Counted from the stretch's first letter, positions 43,428 through 53,175 are shown. The stretch is DNA of 64,000 nt from Calothrix sp. NIES-2100 (GCF_002368195.1 NZ_AP018178.1:1558238-1622237); one strand, 5' to 3'. Program-made: numbers and translations. Notes: generated by a model not told the origin, from the sequence alone.

Positions 43428-44030
43428 CTAACCGTCGCGCACCATCCAAACCAACATACCCAGTAATATTTCCACTGGGGGAACGGTATAATCGTTTAAA
43501 TCAATACTTAGTGTTTGCCCTGATAATTTCAAAAATCGCCAAACTGTACCACTGCTGACGCTGCCATAAATTGTTTTAATTGGTATATTATTAGTCTCAT
43601 TGAATTTTTGTGCAGCAATCATTTCTGCTGCACATTGTCCTAAACCCGGTTTTAAATCACCTTTTTTCGCTTCAATAATTACAATAACAGGAGCTTCAAT
43701 AAATATTTGTTCGGGTGAACGGCTAATTAAAAAATCACACACTCCACTTAAGCCTAAATCCGGTGCGACGGTAAAATCTTCACCCGAAAAAAAGCTGACT
43801 TGGCGTTGGAGAATTTTCCGAACTTCTACCAGGATAGGACTAATAATTAACTCGGAGCGAGCTTTTTGGGAACCAGTTGCAGTTGCTAGTGGTAGTCCTT
43901 CGCTTAATGCTTCTTTGAGGTAAGAACTAGGTTCTACGGGCGGCGTTTCCGGTAAAAATCGCTCGTTTTCAACAATAGTTAAGTTAAATTCGCTTTTGAC
44001 TTTTGACAGCGAGAAGTCGCTATAAGACAC
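43428..44030 (-). CDS. PD-(D/E)XK nuclease-like protein of unknown function
   Basis: 200 residues. The C-terminal half has GVCDFLISRSPEQ, then EAPVIVIIEAKKGDL, giving the D...E-A-K arrangement of a PD-(D/E)XK core, followed by LGQCAAEMIAAQKFNE and a GSVSSGTVWRFLKLSG beta segment. This layout resembles the nuclease-like domain related to type I restriction R-subunit N-termini, widespread in cyanobacterial hypothetical proteins. Neither a specificity nor a methylase gene is nearby. Stand-alone gene with its own AT-rich upstream. Substrate unknown. Confidence 0.75.
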   Translation of the reverse strand: MSYSDFSLSKVKSEFNLTIVENERFLPETPPVEPSSYLKEALSEGLPLATATGSQKARSELIISPILVEVRKILQRQVSFFSGEDFTVAPDLGLSGVCDFLISRSPEQIFIEAPVIVIIEAKKGDLKPGLGQCAAEMIAAQKFNETNNIPIKTIYGSVSSGTVWRFLKLSGQTLSIDLNDYTVPPVEILLGMLVWMVRDG

Positions 44031-44091
44031 GATCGATATGATTAAATATTAATTTATTAGTATTGATAATTGTAAAAATAGGTGAGCTTCA

Positions 44092-44122
44092 GATCCCCGA
44101 CTTATTGAAGAAGTCGGGGATC
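44092..44122. repeat. GATCCCCGACTT hairpin repeat, copy 1
   Basis: Arms GATCCCCGACTT (44092-44103) and AAGTCGGGGATC (44111-44122). The plus-strand reading is followed by TTTT, the minus-strand reading is not, so it is a weak terminator for the minus-strand gene ending at 44130. A longer perfect copy occurs at 54905-54937. Confidence 0.7.
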
Positions 44123-44129
44123 TTTTAAA

Positions 44130-44960
44130 TCACTGTGCTTGATTATCGTCTGTTTGCGCCTGTAATTGTTGCACTTGCTCAAGAGTTAAACCTGTGATAT
44201 CTACTATTGTTTCAATATCAACACCTTTGTTAATCATTTTTCGGGCAATTTCTTGAGCTTTTTGTTCTAAACCCTGTTCTAAACCCTGTTCTAAACCCTG
44301 TTCTAAACCCTGTTCAAATCCTTCTTTAAGTCCTTCTTGCAAAATATCTTGATAAATTACAGATTCGCGCATAATATCACTCCGCAAAATTCTTTTAATC
44401 ACGTCTTTATTTAATACTAACCCAGCTAAAACTGCTGTTGATGCAGCAACATTACTGCGAATGCGGGTGTCATTGATTGCTTCAATAGCTTGAGCAACTT
44501 CTTCTAAGGTTCGGCTTTGATCGTTGGTTTGACTTAAAGTTGCAAAAGGTAACAAACCTGGAGAATTTAAAAATAGTTCGGTTGGCTGTTCCCAAAGTCT
44601 AATGACTTCAAATCTGTGCTGCGTATTTTCTAAGACAAATTCCGTTTGATAAACTAGCTCAGAATCGTTTGGTTGTAAATAAATTACCACCTGACGCATC
44701 CGTTTTTGGGGAAAACGCCGATACAGGCGCAGGCGATAATCAGCCATGCGAAAGGGAATATCGGCTTTGGGTAGAGTTTGGAATTCGAGATGGAGAACAA
44801 GTTCATCCGATTACAACAAAATTAGTGCATCGGCGCGGATGGGTTCGAGGGATAATTCCGATGGACTCAGTTGTGTGAGTGTAATTGGCTCATTAAGTAG
44901 CCAAGTTGCAAAGTCCCTGGAAAATGATTCAGCAAGAAATTTACATACATTGTCAAACAT
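44130..44960 (-). pseudogene. Rpn-family (recombination-promoting nuclease/putative transposase) gene with one in-frame stop
   Basis: Read from the ATG at 44960, the frame encodes MFDNVCKFLAESFSRDFATW, then RADALILL, hits TAA at 44811-44813 (codon 50), and continues without any shift through SDELVLHLEFQT and the rest to 44130, 276 codons in all. The family normally has Gln (CAA) there, so a single C-to-T change explains the stop. The nuclease motif (Asp of RADA, E-x-Q of LEFQT) straddles the stop. Downstream, RLYRRFPQKRMRQVVIYL, an EGLKEGFEQGLEQGLEQGLE repeat and a C-terminal IVDITGLTLEQVQQL segment are intact. A shortened 205-residue product from the ATG at 44747 is possible but would lack the active site. 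Confidence 0.83.
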
Positions 44961-45042
44961 GGCCTGTAATGATATCCGTTAGGAACGAATGAGGTAAGAT
45001 TTGCCTCTTGACTAATAACTTCTAACTATTCACTATTAACTC

Positions 45043-46314
45043 ATGACTCCAGTAGATATCCTGATTCTCTCCAATGGCCCTGGGGAAGTTACAACCTGGG
45101 TACGTCCAGTAGTAAAAGCATTACGGCAACAATTGGGCAACGATCGCTCTGTTGTGAGAATTTCCGTAGTTTTATCTCCTTGTCCCCATGCTAGCGGTAA
45201 AGAAGCCGCGATCGCACTTTCATATCCAGAAGTAGACCGAGTTCAGAAAGCCGAGTATTTTTGGCAGTTTTTACTCTGGGGCAAAACTGTTGATAATTGG
45301 GATTGGAGAAGTCGCGGAGTAGTGGTTTTTCTGGGCGGGGATCAATTTTTTCCCGTTGTCATCGGTAAAAAACTGGGATACAGCACAGTAGTTTACGCCG
45401 AATGGGATGCGCGGTGGTACAGTTTGATTGACCGCTTTGGCGTGATGAAAGCGAAAGTTGCTGAACCCATTCCCACCAAATATGCGCACAAATTTACTGT
45501 AGTCGGGGATTTGATGTTAGAGGCTAAGAGTTATTCGTCCTTAACCAAGGACAAAGGACAAATGACAGAACTCATCGGTTTGTTACCTGGTTCCAAAGCC
45601 GCCAAGTTATCTCAAGGAGTACCATTAACATTAGCGATCGCTCAATACATCCACGCCCAAAGACCCCAAACCAAATTTATCATTTCCCTAGCGCCAACTT
45701 TAGATTTACAAACCTTAGCTAGTTTTGCCGATCCCCAGAAAAATCCGTTTGTGGAAACCTTTGGATTAAGCGCTACTTCCTTAATATTAAGAGAAGATAA
45801 ACAACACAAACCAATACTAAAAACAGCCACCGGCTTAACAGTAGAACTGTGGCAAGAATCCCCTGCCTATGAAATATTATCTCAATGTAGTATCTGCTTA
45901 ACTACAGTCGGAGCCAACACCGCCGAACTCGGTGCTTTAGCCGTACCCATGATTGTTTTGCTTCCAACCCAGCAACTTGATGCTATGCGTTCTTGGGATG
46001 GTTTACCAGGATTGTTAGCTAATTTACCAGGCTTAGGTACGACATTTGCTAAATTAATTAACTGGCTATTTCTCAGACGCAAAGGTTTACTAGCTTGGCC
46101 GAATATTTGGGCACAGTCAGAAATAGTACCTGAATTAGTAGGAAAACTCCAGCCACAAGATATTGCAGACATGGTATTAGATTTACTAACTCATCCCGAA
46201 AAACTAGAGCAAATGCAACTCAAGCTACGCCAAGTCAGAGGCGAAGCAGGCGCAGCCGAAAAACTAGCCATTTTGGTGAAGGAAGAGATAGAAAATCAGC
46301 CTCCACACAAATGA
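45043..46314 (+). CDS. Lipid-A-disaccharide synthase-related glycosyltransferase-like protein
   Basis: 423 residues. The opening MTPVDILILSNGPGEVTTWV, CPHASGKEAAIALSYPEVDR, LPGSKAAKLSQGVPLTLAIA and SQCSICLTTVGANTAELGAL fit the cyanobacterial LpxB-related family, which is distinct from true LpxB. The GT-B fold donor site would be around GSK (~185) and the TVGANTAELG segment (~287). Cytoplasmic or peripheral to the inner membrane. Whether it makes a lipid A-like product is not known, and no lpx genes are adjacent. A single gene, with the Rpn pseudogene divergently upstream. Confidence 0.85.
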   Translation: MTPVDILILSNGPGEVTTWVRPVVKALRQQLGNDRSVVRISVVLSPCPHASGKEAAIALSYPEVDRVQKAEYFWQFLLWGKTVDNWDWRSRGVVVFLGGDQFFPVVIGKKLGYSTVVYAEWDARWYSLIDRFGVMKAKVAEPIPTKYAHKFTVVGDLMLEAKSYSSLTKDKGQMTELIGLLPGSKAAKLSQGVPLTLAIAQYIHAQRPQTKFIISLAPTLDLQTLASFADPQKNPFVETFGLSATSLILREDKQHKPILKTATGLTVELWQESPAYEILSQCSICLTTVGANTAELGALAVPMIVLLPTQQLDAMRSWDGLPGLLANLPGLGTTFAKLINWLFLRRKGLLAWPNIWAQSEIVPELVGKLQPQDIADMVLDLLTHPEKLEQMQLKLRQVRGEAGAAEKLAILVKEEIENQPPHK

Positions 46315-46382
46315 CCAATACTTCGGCTTCGCTCAAGTGACCAATGACAAATGACCATTGACAAATGACCATTGACAAATTA
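46315..46382. repeat. TGACAAATGACCAT short tandem repeat between convergent genes
   Basis: Tandem ATGACCATTGACAA words, about three units, typical STRR. It separates the convergent lpxB-like and DAHP synthase genes. No separate terminator seen. Confidence 0.6.
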
Positions 46383-47438
46383 CTACTTCAACTTTTCATA
46401 TGCAGCCAAAATAACTCTTTCAGTTTCCTCCCAGCCAATACATTTGTCTGTCACCGAAACACCATATCGTAATTCATCTTTTTGGCAATTAACTGGTTGA
46501 TTCCCTTCATACAAATTCGATTCCAGCATCATCCCCACAATCGAAGTATTGCCATCAACTACTTGTTGAATCACGTTTGACAAAACAGCACCTTGTAACC
46601 TGTAATCTTTATTCGTATTCCCATGACTACAGTCAATCACAATTCTTGGTGGTAAATCAGCTGCCTTTAATTTCTGTTCTATCAATTGGACATTTTCCGC
46701 ATCGAAATTGGGCTGATTACCACCGCGTAAAATAACATGACCGTAGGCATTACCTCTAGTTTGAAATACGCTTACCTGCCCATCTTGATTAATCCCTAGA
46801 AAATTATGAGGAGTTCTAGCAGATTGCAGAGCATTTAAGGCTACTTGAATGTTACCATCAGTACCATTTTTAAAACCCACAGGCATTGACAGTCCACTGG
46901 CCATTTCCCGGTGAGTTTGTGATTCGGTTGTGCGTGCGCCAATGGCAGACCAAGCAAGAAGTTCACTAATGTATTGAGGTACAATCGGGTCAAGTGCTTC
47001 TGTAGCCGTAGGTAAACCGATTTCGGCAATTTGTAACAATAAGCTACGGGCAATTAACAAACCATTTTCGACATGGAATGAATCATCCATCTCTGGATCG
47101 TTAATCAATCCTTTCCATCCTACTGTAGTTCTCGGTTTTTCAAAATAAACCCGCATCACTAACAATAGTTTATCCTGGACTTTCTGAGCCAAAATCTTTA
47201 ATCTTTGTGAATATTCGATTGCAGCTTTGGGATCGTGGATGGAACAAGGGCCGACAACGATGAATTTTCTTCTATCTTGAAAGTCTAGGATTTTTTCTAG
47301 TTCTTCCCGATATTTCAGAACTGTTTGTTCAGCTAATTTAGTTAATGGTACTTTTGCTTTGACTTCATTTGGAGTTAATAAAACGTGAGAACTCTCAATG
47401 TTGGCATCGAACAATGTGTGGTGCATGGAGCAGATCAT
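46383..47438 (-). CDS. aroF: 3-deoxy-7-phosphoheptulonate (DAHP) synthase, class I
   Basis: 351 residues. Condenses phosphoenolpyruvate and erythrose 4-phosphate, the first step of the shikimate pathway. Diagnostic motifs: KFIVVGPCSIHDPKAAIEYS, EKPRTTVGWKGLINDP, GARTTESQTHREMASGLSMP, GFKNGTDG, VILRGG and VIDCSHGNTNKDY, the last including metal-binding His. Length and motifs fit the AroF/G/H type, which is feedback-regulated by an aromatic amino acid; which one cannot be read here. The ATG at 47426 (MHHTLFDAN) is an alternative start that fits homologues as well as 47438. Monocistronic, convergent with the lpxB-like gene. Confidence 0.94.
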   Translation of the reverse strand: MICSMHHTLFDANIESSHVLLTPNEVKAKVPLTKLAEQTVLKYREELEKILDFQDRRKFIVVGPCSIHDPKAAIEYSQRLKILAQKVQDKLLLVMRVYFEKPRTTVGWKGLINDPEMDDSFHVENGLLIARSLLLQIAEIGLPTATEALDPIVPQYISELLAWSAIGARTTESQTHREMASGLSMPVGFKNGTDGNIQVALNALQSARTPHNFLGINQDGQVSVFQTRGNAYGHVILRGGNQPNFDAENVQLIEQKLKAADLPPRIVIDCSHGNTNKDYRLQGAVLSNVIQQVVDGNTSIVGMMLESNLYEGNQPVNCQKDELRYGVSVTDKCIGWEETERVILAAYEKLK

Positions 47439-47611
47439 GTGATTTATGCTACTATACAGAGGCTTAAAAATTATACACAGTTTCTACACCAAAACAAACT
47501 GTAAAATCGTAGAAATGTTAAAAAACTCAATCTTATAATTTCTTAGTTTTTGCTTTTGATTGTATTTTATTAGACACAATAAATGCTTTGAATTTCTTAG
47601 CTAATGATTCC

Positions 47612-47638
47612 AAAATAAAAGGGGGTAATATTTCCCCC
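47612..47638 (-). terminator. Intrinsic terminator of the GH13 gene
   Basis: On the minus strand, GGGGG, an 8-nt AAATATTA loop and CCCCC are followed by TTTTATTTT. Begins 44 nt after the GH13 stop. Confidence 0.8.
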
Positions 47639-47681
47639 TCTTCTAAATTACTCAACTGTTTTTAGGTACGAGTGTAATTGA

Positions 47682-49340
47682 TTACTGCCAAACAAAAACT
47701 TTAGCTTCATAAGGCCCAATATCAGTGATGATACCATCGTCACCTGCTTCCACATCATAATTAGCTGTCCATTCGTGCCATGTGCCAGCACAAGGAAAGT
47801 TAGGAACATGATATCCGGCTAGGAAATTTTCGGAAAAATTTGCTACCACTACAACGCGAGAACCTTCATCATTCCATCGGCTGTAAGCTAGCACTTTTGC
47901 GTCTGGATTTTCATGAATAAAATCAATATTCTCAGTGTAGAGTGCATGGCTATTTTTACGCAAGTTAATCAAGCCTTTATAGTATTCAAACAAACTAGCA
48001 TTTAAGTCATTACTTAGTAGTGTCCAATCGATTTTGGCTGATTCAATTTGTTTAGGTTTATACTCCCCAAATTCTTCACCCATCCAAACCAATGGTACAC
48101 CAACAGAGGTAAATAGAATCGCTACTCCTAATTTAGCTCGTCTAAATGCTTCTTCATCAAAAATATTCCGATTGCCCAATTCTACCATCAGATGGTTATG
48201 GTCATGGTTGGTAAGGTAATTTACCACATTGGTAGCACCCATAAAACCTTGACGTTTACTATCAATTACGTCTTTGAGGTTTTCTAAATCAAAAGTGTCA
48301 CCACAAATGTGAGCCAGAACTGTATGATAAAAACTGTCATGCCAGCAACCATCCATTGGGCCATCTATATTGGTAATGCTGGTAGTTTCGGGAATGTGTT
48401 CGGCAATATTGTAAAAAGGCTTTGTACCAGCAGCTTTTTTCGCTTCTTGAACAATCCAATGCATAAAATCATAGTTGGCAATTTGTCGCGCCGCATCGTA
48501 GCGAATGCCATCTATATGATACTCTTCAACCCAAAATCTGACGGTATCACCGATAAATTTTCTAGCTGGATATGTATCTAAATTTTCGTCGTAATGTTCG
48601 TAGTTAAACTCAGGGCCCCAACTATTATCAGGGTCACGAGGCTCATGGTGATACCAATAATCATGGTCAATTTGTGTTAATGGACTAGAAGATTCTGAAT
48701 GATTATAAATACCATCCGTAATCACACGAATGCCTCTAGCATGACACTCATCGATTAATTTTTTTAATCCCTCTGTAGAACCATAACTGGATTCAGGGGC
48801 AAAAAAATAGCGAGGATTGTAACCCCAGCTATAGTCACCAGGATATTCTTTAACGGGCATTAACTCGATGGCATTGATTCCCAATTCACATAAATAATCT
48901 AGTTTCTCCACAACATGTTTATACTTACCTCGTGCATAAGGATCATCCTCACCACCAGAAAAGTCCCCAACATGCAATTCATAAATTACTAATTCGTGGT
49001 CAGCAGGTAAAGGTTTATCATCATGTTGCCAAACATAAGTATCAACAATCCTTTGCCCATCTTTAATGTGGACAACACCATTATCTTGACCGCTTAATTC
49101 GTCAATATCAGTTGCATAAGGATCTGTTACGTCAACCCATTGCTCAGGCTCAAGGAACCATGAGTTTGATTGGACGCGAAATTTGTATTTATAAACCCCA
49201 TCTTCTAGTTCAACAGATGTGCGAAAATAACCATCATCACCTTTTTCCATAGGAATTTCTTCCCAATCAGAAAAAGATCCAATTAATGCAGCACCTTTAT
49301 TATAGGGAGCGAATAAATTAAATTCAATTGCCTTAGCCAT
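47682..49340 (-). CDS. GH13 alpha-amylase-family glucan-acting enzyme
   Basis: 552 residues. An N-terminal CBM48/E-set domain (~1-90; NLFAPYNKGAALIGSFSDW, GVYKYKFRV) precedes the GH13 barrel: YELHVGDFSGGEDD, GINAIELMPVKEYPGDYSWG, VITDGIYNHSE, the nucleophile Asp in DGIRYDAARQI, the acid/base Glu in FYNIAEHIPE and the third Asp in YLTNHDHNH. The C-terminal beta domain has LAYSRWNDEGSRVVVVANFS. It acts on alpha-1,4/1,6-glucans such as glycogen in the cytoplasm. The layout resembles branching or debranching relatives, but it is shorter than GlgB. Exact specificity not determinable. Own terminator downstream. Confidence 0.88.
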   Translation of the reverse strand: MAKAIEFNLFAPYNKGAALIGSFSDWEEIPMEKGDDGYFRTSVELEDGVYKYKFRVQSNSWFLEPEQWVDVTDPYATDIDELSGQDNGVVHIKDGQRIVDTYVWQHDDKPLPADHELVIYELHVGDFSGGEDDPYARGKYKHVVEKLDYLCELGINAIELMPVKEYPGDYSWGYNPRYFFAPESSYGSTEGLKKLIDECHARGIRVITDGIYNHSESSSPLTQIDHDYWYHHEPRDPDNSWGPEFNYEHYDENLDTYPARKFIGDTVRFWVEEYHIDGIRYDAARQIANYDFMHWIVQEAKKAAGTKPFYNIAEHIPETTSITNIDGPMDGCWHDSFYHTVLAHICGDTFDLENLKDVIDSKRQGFMGATNVVNYLTNHDHNHLMVELGNRNIFDEEAFRRAKLGVAILFTSVGVPLVWMGEEFGEYKPKQIESAKIDWTLLSNDLNASLFEYYKGLINLRKNSHALYTENIDFIHENPDAKVLAYSRWNDEGSRVVVVANFSENFLAGYHVPNFPCAGTWHEWTANYDVEAGDDGIITDIGPYEAKVFVWQ

Positions 49341-49634
49341 ATGATTATTTGGAGTAGAAAATCTTGGTTAAAAGTATTTTCTTATTCCCACATGAAATTA
49401 GCCAATCGCCCTAGAGAGATAATTAAATACTTATTTCCTCTATCTAGGGGCATAAATTAAAATAATTCGTAATTGATAATTCGTAATTCGTAATTTACGT
49501 AATGGGGTGTAGCGCCTAACAGATTAAGAGCGTTAATTTAACCCTGAGGGAAGTCGAATGGTGAAAAATTAAGCGCTTAACTCGTAACCGCTTAATTACG
49601 AATTACGAATTACGACTTAGTAATTATGTGAAAA
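49341..49634. repeat. ATTCGTA / ATTACGA short repeat clusters facing each other
   Basis: The gap holds tandem AATTCGTAATTGATAATTCG words at ~49465-49500 and complementary TTAATTACGAATTACGAATT words at ~49590-49620, so the two clusters could pair over ~100 nt. No gene. Confidence 0.55.
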
Positions 49635-50012
49635 TTACTCTATGTTGCTGCTTGGTGGATGCATGTAACTATATAACCAATTCGCAGCGGTTGCTCTGCG
49701 AGTTTGCCTAGGGCCAAATTCACCGATTTTATAACCTTTGAAACCCAACTTTTCTTTCAGTATTTGTTTGTTCTCTTTGGGAATAGAACGAGTTAATTTC
49801 ACTGTAGCGGGGCGACTGTCAATAAAATCTGGTGGTTGTGGGTATTCATCTCGCCATTCTGATGCTACTTCGCTACTGTCCCATTCTTTAGTTGATGAGT
49901 TGTAGCGATATCCTAAGTAGTACCATAGCAACTGGTTGACTGTTAGATCATCAATTGTTTCGTTGAGAATTGCCCAAATAGTTTCTGTATTGAGTGGTGG
50001 CAAATTAGACAT
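49635..50012 (-). CDS. DUF1823 family protein
   Basis: 125 residues from the ATG at 50012; an upstream in-frame TTG at 50018 is less likely. Recognised by MSNLPPLNTETIWAILNETI, VNQLLWYYLGYRYN, PQPPDFIDSRPATVKLTRSI and a basic GFKGYKIGEFGPRQTRRATA end. DUF1823 is nearly confined to cyanobacteria and plastid-bearing eukaryotes and has no assigned function. Soluble, no signal. Monocistronic. Confidence 0.85.
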   Translation of the reverse strand: MSNLPPLNTETIWAILNETIDDLTVNQLLWYYLGYRYNSSTKEWDSSEVASEWRDEYPQPPDFIDSRPATVKLTRSIPKENKQILKEKLGFKGYKIGEFGPRQTRRATAANWLYSYMHPPSSNIE

Positions 50013-50196
50013 AAGCAAGTTTAAATTCTAAATCTACAGGTTGGGATGTATTGATGCTTAACAGTCCCCAATCTCTGATTTTAGTTGTGCAGATGGCGAT
50101 CGCGATCGCACTGATAAACAATTTATCGAAAATTTTGAGTCGAAAACCCCGTCTCAAAACCCGGTAAACTGGAAATCGTCAAGCATAGACCAGTCA

Positions 50197-50493
50197 ATGC
50201 CGAATCCTACACCAATACCAAAGCTAATCCGCGCCCATGTTTTGATTTCTGGCCGAGTCCAGGGCGTTGGTTATCGCTACGCTACAGTAGATACAGCTAG
50301 CCAGTTGGGATTAACTGGCTGGGTGCGAAACCTTCCCGATAGTCGTGTGGAAGCAGTCTTTGAAGGGGCGCGGGAAGTAGTAGAAGACATGGTTCGCTGG
50401 TGTCATGGTGGCCCTCCGGCGGCTGTGGTACAAAATATTGTAGTTGACTACGAAGAACCGGAAGGCTTGCGGGGATTTGAAGTCAGGCGTTGA
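50197..50493 (+). CDS. acyP: Acylphosphatase
   Basis: 98 residues, the normal size. Hydrolyses carboxyl-phosphate bonds of acyl phosphates. The phosphate-binding loop GRVQGVGYRYAT carries the catalytic Arg, and WVRNLPDSRVEAVFEG carries the catalytic Asn; both are intact. The C-terminal GLRGFEVRR is standard. Cytosolic single gene following a HIP1-containing 180-bp gap. Confidence 0.95.
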   Translation: MPNPTPIPKLIRAHVLISGRVQGVGYRYATVDTASQLGLTGWVRNLPDSRVEAVFEGAREVVEDMVRWCHGGPPAAVVQNIVVDYEEPEGLRGFEVRR

Positions 50494-51061
50494 GGCTAAA
50501 TCTCCTAAATTTAGATAAATTTTCCGCTAGGAATGAATATAAACCACATCTATTTTGAGAACCATAGTTTTAAAAGTAGTGGGAGCATCTTGCTCCCTAC
50601 TCTTCGTAGCGAGCTTTGAGTCCCGCACTACTCCAGGTTTCAAAATGGATGAGGTTTAAGCTTTAAAACAATGACAATATGCGTTTAATAATTTATACAC
50701 ATATTAATGTAGAGTTTAGTATGCTTCACTAGATAATTTTTCTGATTTATCTTGCTTGGCGTAATAAAATAGGGAAACTACTTGCTGATTTTTTTTAAAT
50801 CTAATAGGACTTACGTAAAACATAACGAAAGTAGCGGTAGTTGATGAATGGAAGCAACGCAAGAATCAGGTTTTCGGTCACATCTTGCGTAAGTCCTGCC
50901 TAAGTAAAGTTTAGTTTAGAGTATGTGATTGCATCGGTATTGATAAAAATTGCAGCTATATTTTTAATATACCTATCCGCTAATGAAGGTAATAACCCTA
51001 AAGGATAAACACTCATCATTAATTTGCGGCTACTTTTAATAAGTTAGTTTGAGATTAAGTT
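50494..51061. other. 568-bp gene-free region
   Basis: A AGTGGGAGCATCTTGCTCCC hairpin (about 50577-50596) inside a larger AGTAGTG/CACTACT frame occurs first. A 92-bp inverted-repeat element follows at 50806-50897. The rest is AT-rich leader of the secreted protein gene at 51062. No gene. Confidence 0.5.
50806..50897. mobile_element. 92-bp inverted-repeat element (AGGACTTACGYAA ends)
   Basis: Terminal repeats AGGACTTACGTAA and TTGCGTAAGTCCT match at 12 of 13 positions. Interior ~66 bp, non-coding. A single end with AGGACTTACGCA is present at 22461. Confidence 0.65.
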
Positions 51062-51721
51062 ATGTTAATGCACTCCAAGGGTAAAAATAACCAAATTTGG
51101 AGTTTGACTAGACTGGCAACAGTAGGATTAAGTCTAGCAGCTTTGAATTTAGCCACAACAAATATCACTTTCTCTCAGCCAGTGGTAGCACAGTCAAGCC
51201 ATCTGCTAGCTAAAGCGTCTAGGGAACTACCAGTAGTAAAATCAGCGGCTTTGGGTGTCAATATGAATGTACCTTGGTCAAAGCCTGTGAAAATTGAAGA
51301 CCCTTTTGAAGGAAATTACCTGGGTATTTTTGACCGTAATTACTTCTGGAGCAACTTTGTTAATAATAATGCTAGGGTTGTGGTAATTAGCCTGTGGAGT
51401 CGTAACTCAATTCGTGTTCTTTTAGCTTATAGCGCTCGCAATTGCGCTTATCGCTCATACTATCATGCATTGTTAGCAGCACCTGAATGTTTGATTTCTC
51501 ACAACACCCTCAAGATTACTAACCTTTATATCAAAATTGGCGAACAGATCTTTCGCTTAGAAGGAAATAACGGTACATTTAAAGTCAGCAATGAGTTAGC
51601 AACTGCTCTGAAAAACTCCCCAGCTAAAAATGTCACTATTAGACTTTTGTCCGAAAGTGGAGAAACGGTTGATAGCCAAATCGGCAAACGAACTGTAGAA
51701 GCTTGGAAAGCTGTTTACTAA
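51062..51721 (+). CDS. Secreted hypothetical protein
   Basis: 219 residues, not recognised. The N-terminus is basic then hydrophobic (~16-35, LATVGLSLAALNLATTNITF) with a possible cleavage after QPVVAQ-S near residue 44, so a periplasmic or secreted product is likely. The mature part has two Cys (NCAYRS and PECLIS), which could pair, and a C-terminal segment (ELATALKNSPAKNVTIRLLS, then GETVDSQIGKRTVEAWKAVY) that resembles ends of other exported cyanobacterial proteins. Followed after 164 bp by hisD on the same strand; no evidence of co-transcription. Confidence 0.72.
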   Translation: MLMHSKGKNNQIWSLTRLATVGLSLAALNLATTNITFSQPVVAQSSHLLAKASRELPVVKSAALGVNMNVPWSKPVKIEDPFEGNYLGIFDRNYFWSNFVNNNARVVVISLWSRNSIRVLLAYSARNCAYRSYYHALLAAPECLISHNTLKITNLYIKIGEQIFRLEGNNGTFKVSNELATALKNSPAKNVTIRLLSESGETVDSQIGKRTVEAWKAVY

Positions 51722-51885
51722 AGGTAAAAAAGTAAATAATTGTGATAGAGAAAGTTATACCTAGATTTGCGAATCTAGAAACTATTACCCTGAAAATTAA
51801 GCATTTTAAACATAAATTTAGGGTAAAATTGTTATAGATCGGACTCCGATTTATTATTGACCTTAGCGCATTCAAGATACTGTCC

Positions 51886-53175
51886 ATGCAGCTACTTCAA
51901 ACAACCGACAAAGATTTTTCTACCAAATTCAAAGCACTTGTAAACGATCGCCGGGAAGCAACTGTTGATGTTAGCGGGACAGTAAGAGAGATTCTGGCTG
52001 ATGTCAAAGTCCGTGGTGATGTGGCAGTTGCTGAGTATACCAGCCGCTTTGACCATTATAATTCTCAGTCTTTGCATTTGAGTGAGACATTTATTGCTGA
52101 ACTTGCAAATCAATGTCCGGCTGATGTGCAAGCAGCATTAGAATTAGCAGCCGAAAGAATTGCGGCGTTCCATGAAAAACAACTGCCCCAAGATATCGGC
52201 TATACGGATACAGTCGGCGTAAAGTTGGGTTTAAATTGGGTAGCGTTAACCCAAGTGGGGATTTATGTACCCGGTGGACGGGCTAGTTATCCGAGTTCGG
52301 TATTAATGAATGCCCTACCCGCGAAAATTGCCGGCGTTGATCGGATTGTAATGACAGTACCAATGCCGCGTGGTGAGATTAATCCCGCAGTATTGGCAGC
52401 TGCTAAAATTGCCGGTGTAACAGAAATATATGGTATTGGTGGGGCACAAGCGATCGCAGCTTTAGCTTATGGTACAGAAACTATTGCCCCTGTTGATAAA
52501 ATTGTTGGGCCTGGTAATGCCTATGTTGCTGAAGCCAAACGCCAAGTATTTGGCACAGTGGGAATTGACAGTATCGCTGGGCCATCAGAAATTCTTGTAG
52601 TTGCAGATGATAAAAATAATCCCGACTGGATTGCTTGGGATTTACTATCGCAAGCAGAACACGATCCCAGCGCCCAATCTATTTTAATTACCGATTCGGA
52701 AGAATTTGCCCAAAAAGCGATCGCATCTGTTGAGCAAATTTTGACAACCCTAGCAACAAAATCAGTAGCTAGCGCCAGTTGGGAAAAACATGGCGCTGTA
52801 ATTATTGTCAATGATATAGCCCAAAGTATTCCCCTGCTCAACCAGCTAGCACCAGAACACGTAGAACTGTGTGTAGATAACCCCCAATTGCTTGCCAACC
52901 AAATCAAATGTGCTGGTAGCCTATTTTTAGGACGCTATACACCAGAAGCCATTGGTGATTATTTAGGCGGGCCAAATCATGTCTTACCAACCTCCCGTTC
53001 CGCCCGTTTTGCTTCTGGCTTAAGTGTCTACGACTTTTTGAAACGCATTACCTATTTAGAATGCGATCGACAAGCATTACAGAAAATCGGCCCAGCCGCT
53101 GTCACCCTAGCAACAGCAGAAGGACTACCAGCCCACGGCGGTAGTGTAGCTATACGGTTAGCAGATGACTGTTGA
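51886..53175 (+). CDS. hisD: Histidinol dehydrogenase
   Basis: 429 residues. Catalyses the last two steps of histidine synthesis, L-histidinol to L-histidine, NAD- and Zn-dependent. Zn ligands and catalytic residues are visible: SQAEHDPSAQ (Gln/His), APEHVEL (catalytic Glu-His), GPNHVLPTS, YLGGPNH and LPAHGGSVAIR (C-terminal His). The dinucleotide region KIVGPGNAYVAEAKR and GPSEILVVAD are typical. Not in a his operon, as is usual in cyanobacteria. An intrinsic terminator lies ~125 bp downstream. Confidence 0.96.
   Translation: MQLLQTTDKDFSTKFKALVNDRREATVDVSGTVREILADVKVRGDVAVAEYTSRFDHYNSQSLHLSETFIAELANQCPADVQAALELAAERIAAFHEKQLPQDIGYTDTVGVKLGLNWVALTQVGIYVPGGRASYPSSVLMNALPAKIAGVDRIVMTVPMPRGEINPAVLAAAKIAGVTEIYGIGGAQAIAALAYGTETIAPVDKIVGPGNAYVAEAKRQVFGTVGIDSIAGPSEILVVADDKNNPDWIAWDLLSQAEHDPSAQSILITDSEEFAQKAIASVEQILTTLATKSVASASWEKHGAVIIVNDIAQSIPLLNQLAPEHVELCVDNPQLLANQIKCAGSLFLGRYTPEAIGDYLGGPNHVLPTSRSARFASGLSVYDFLKRITYLECDRQALQKIGPAAVTLATAEGLPAHGGSVAIRLADDC

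Noticed and set aside
44092..44122. Strong terminator for the Rpn gene
   Set aside because: The T tract is on the plus-strand side only, and the same hairpin occurs at 54905 without one. Treated as a dispersed repeat.
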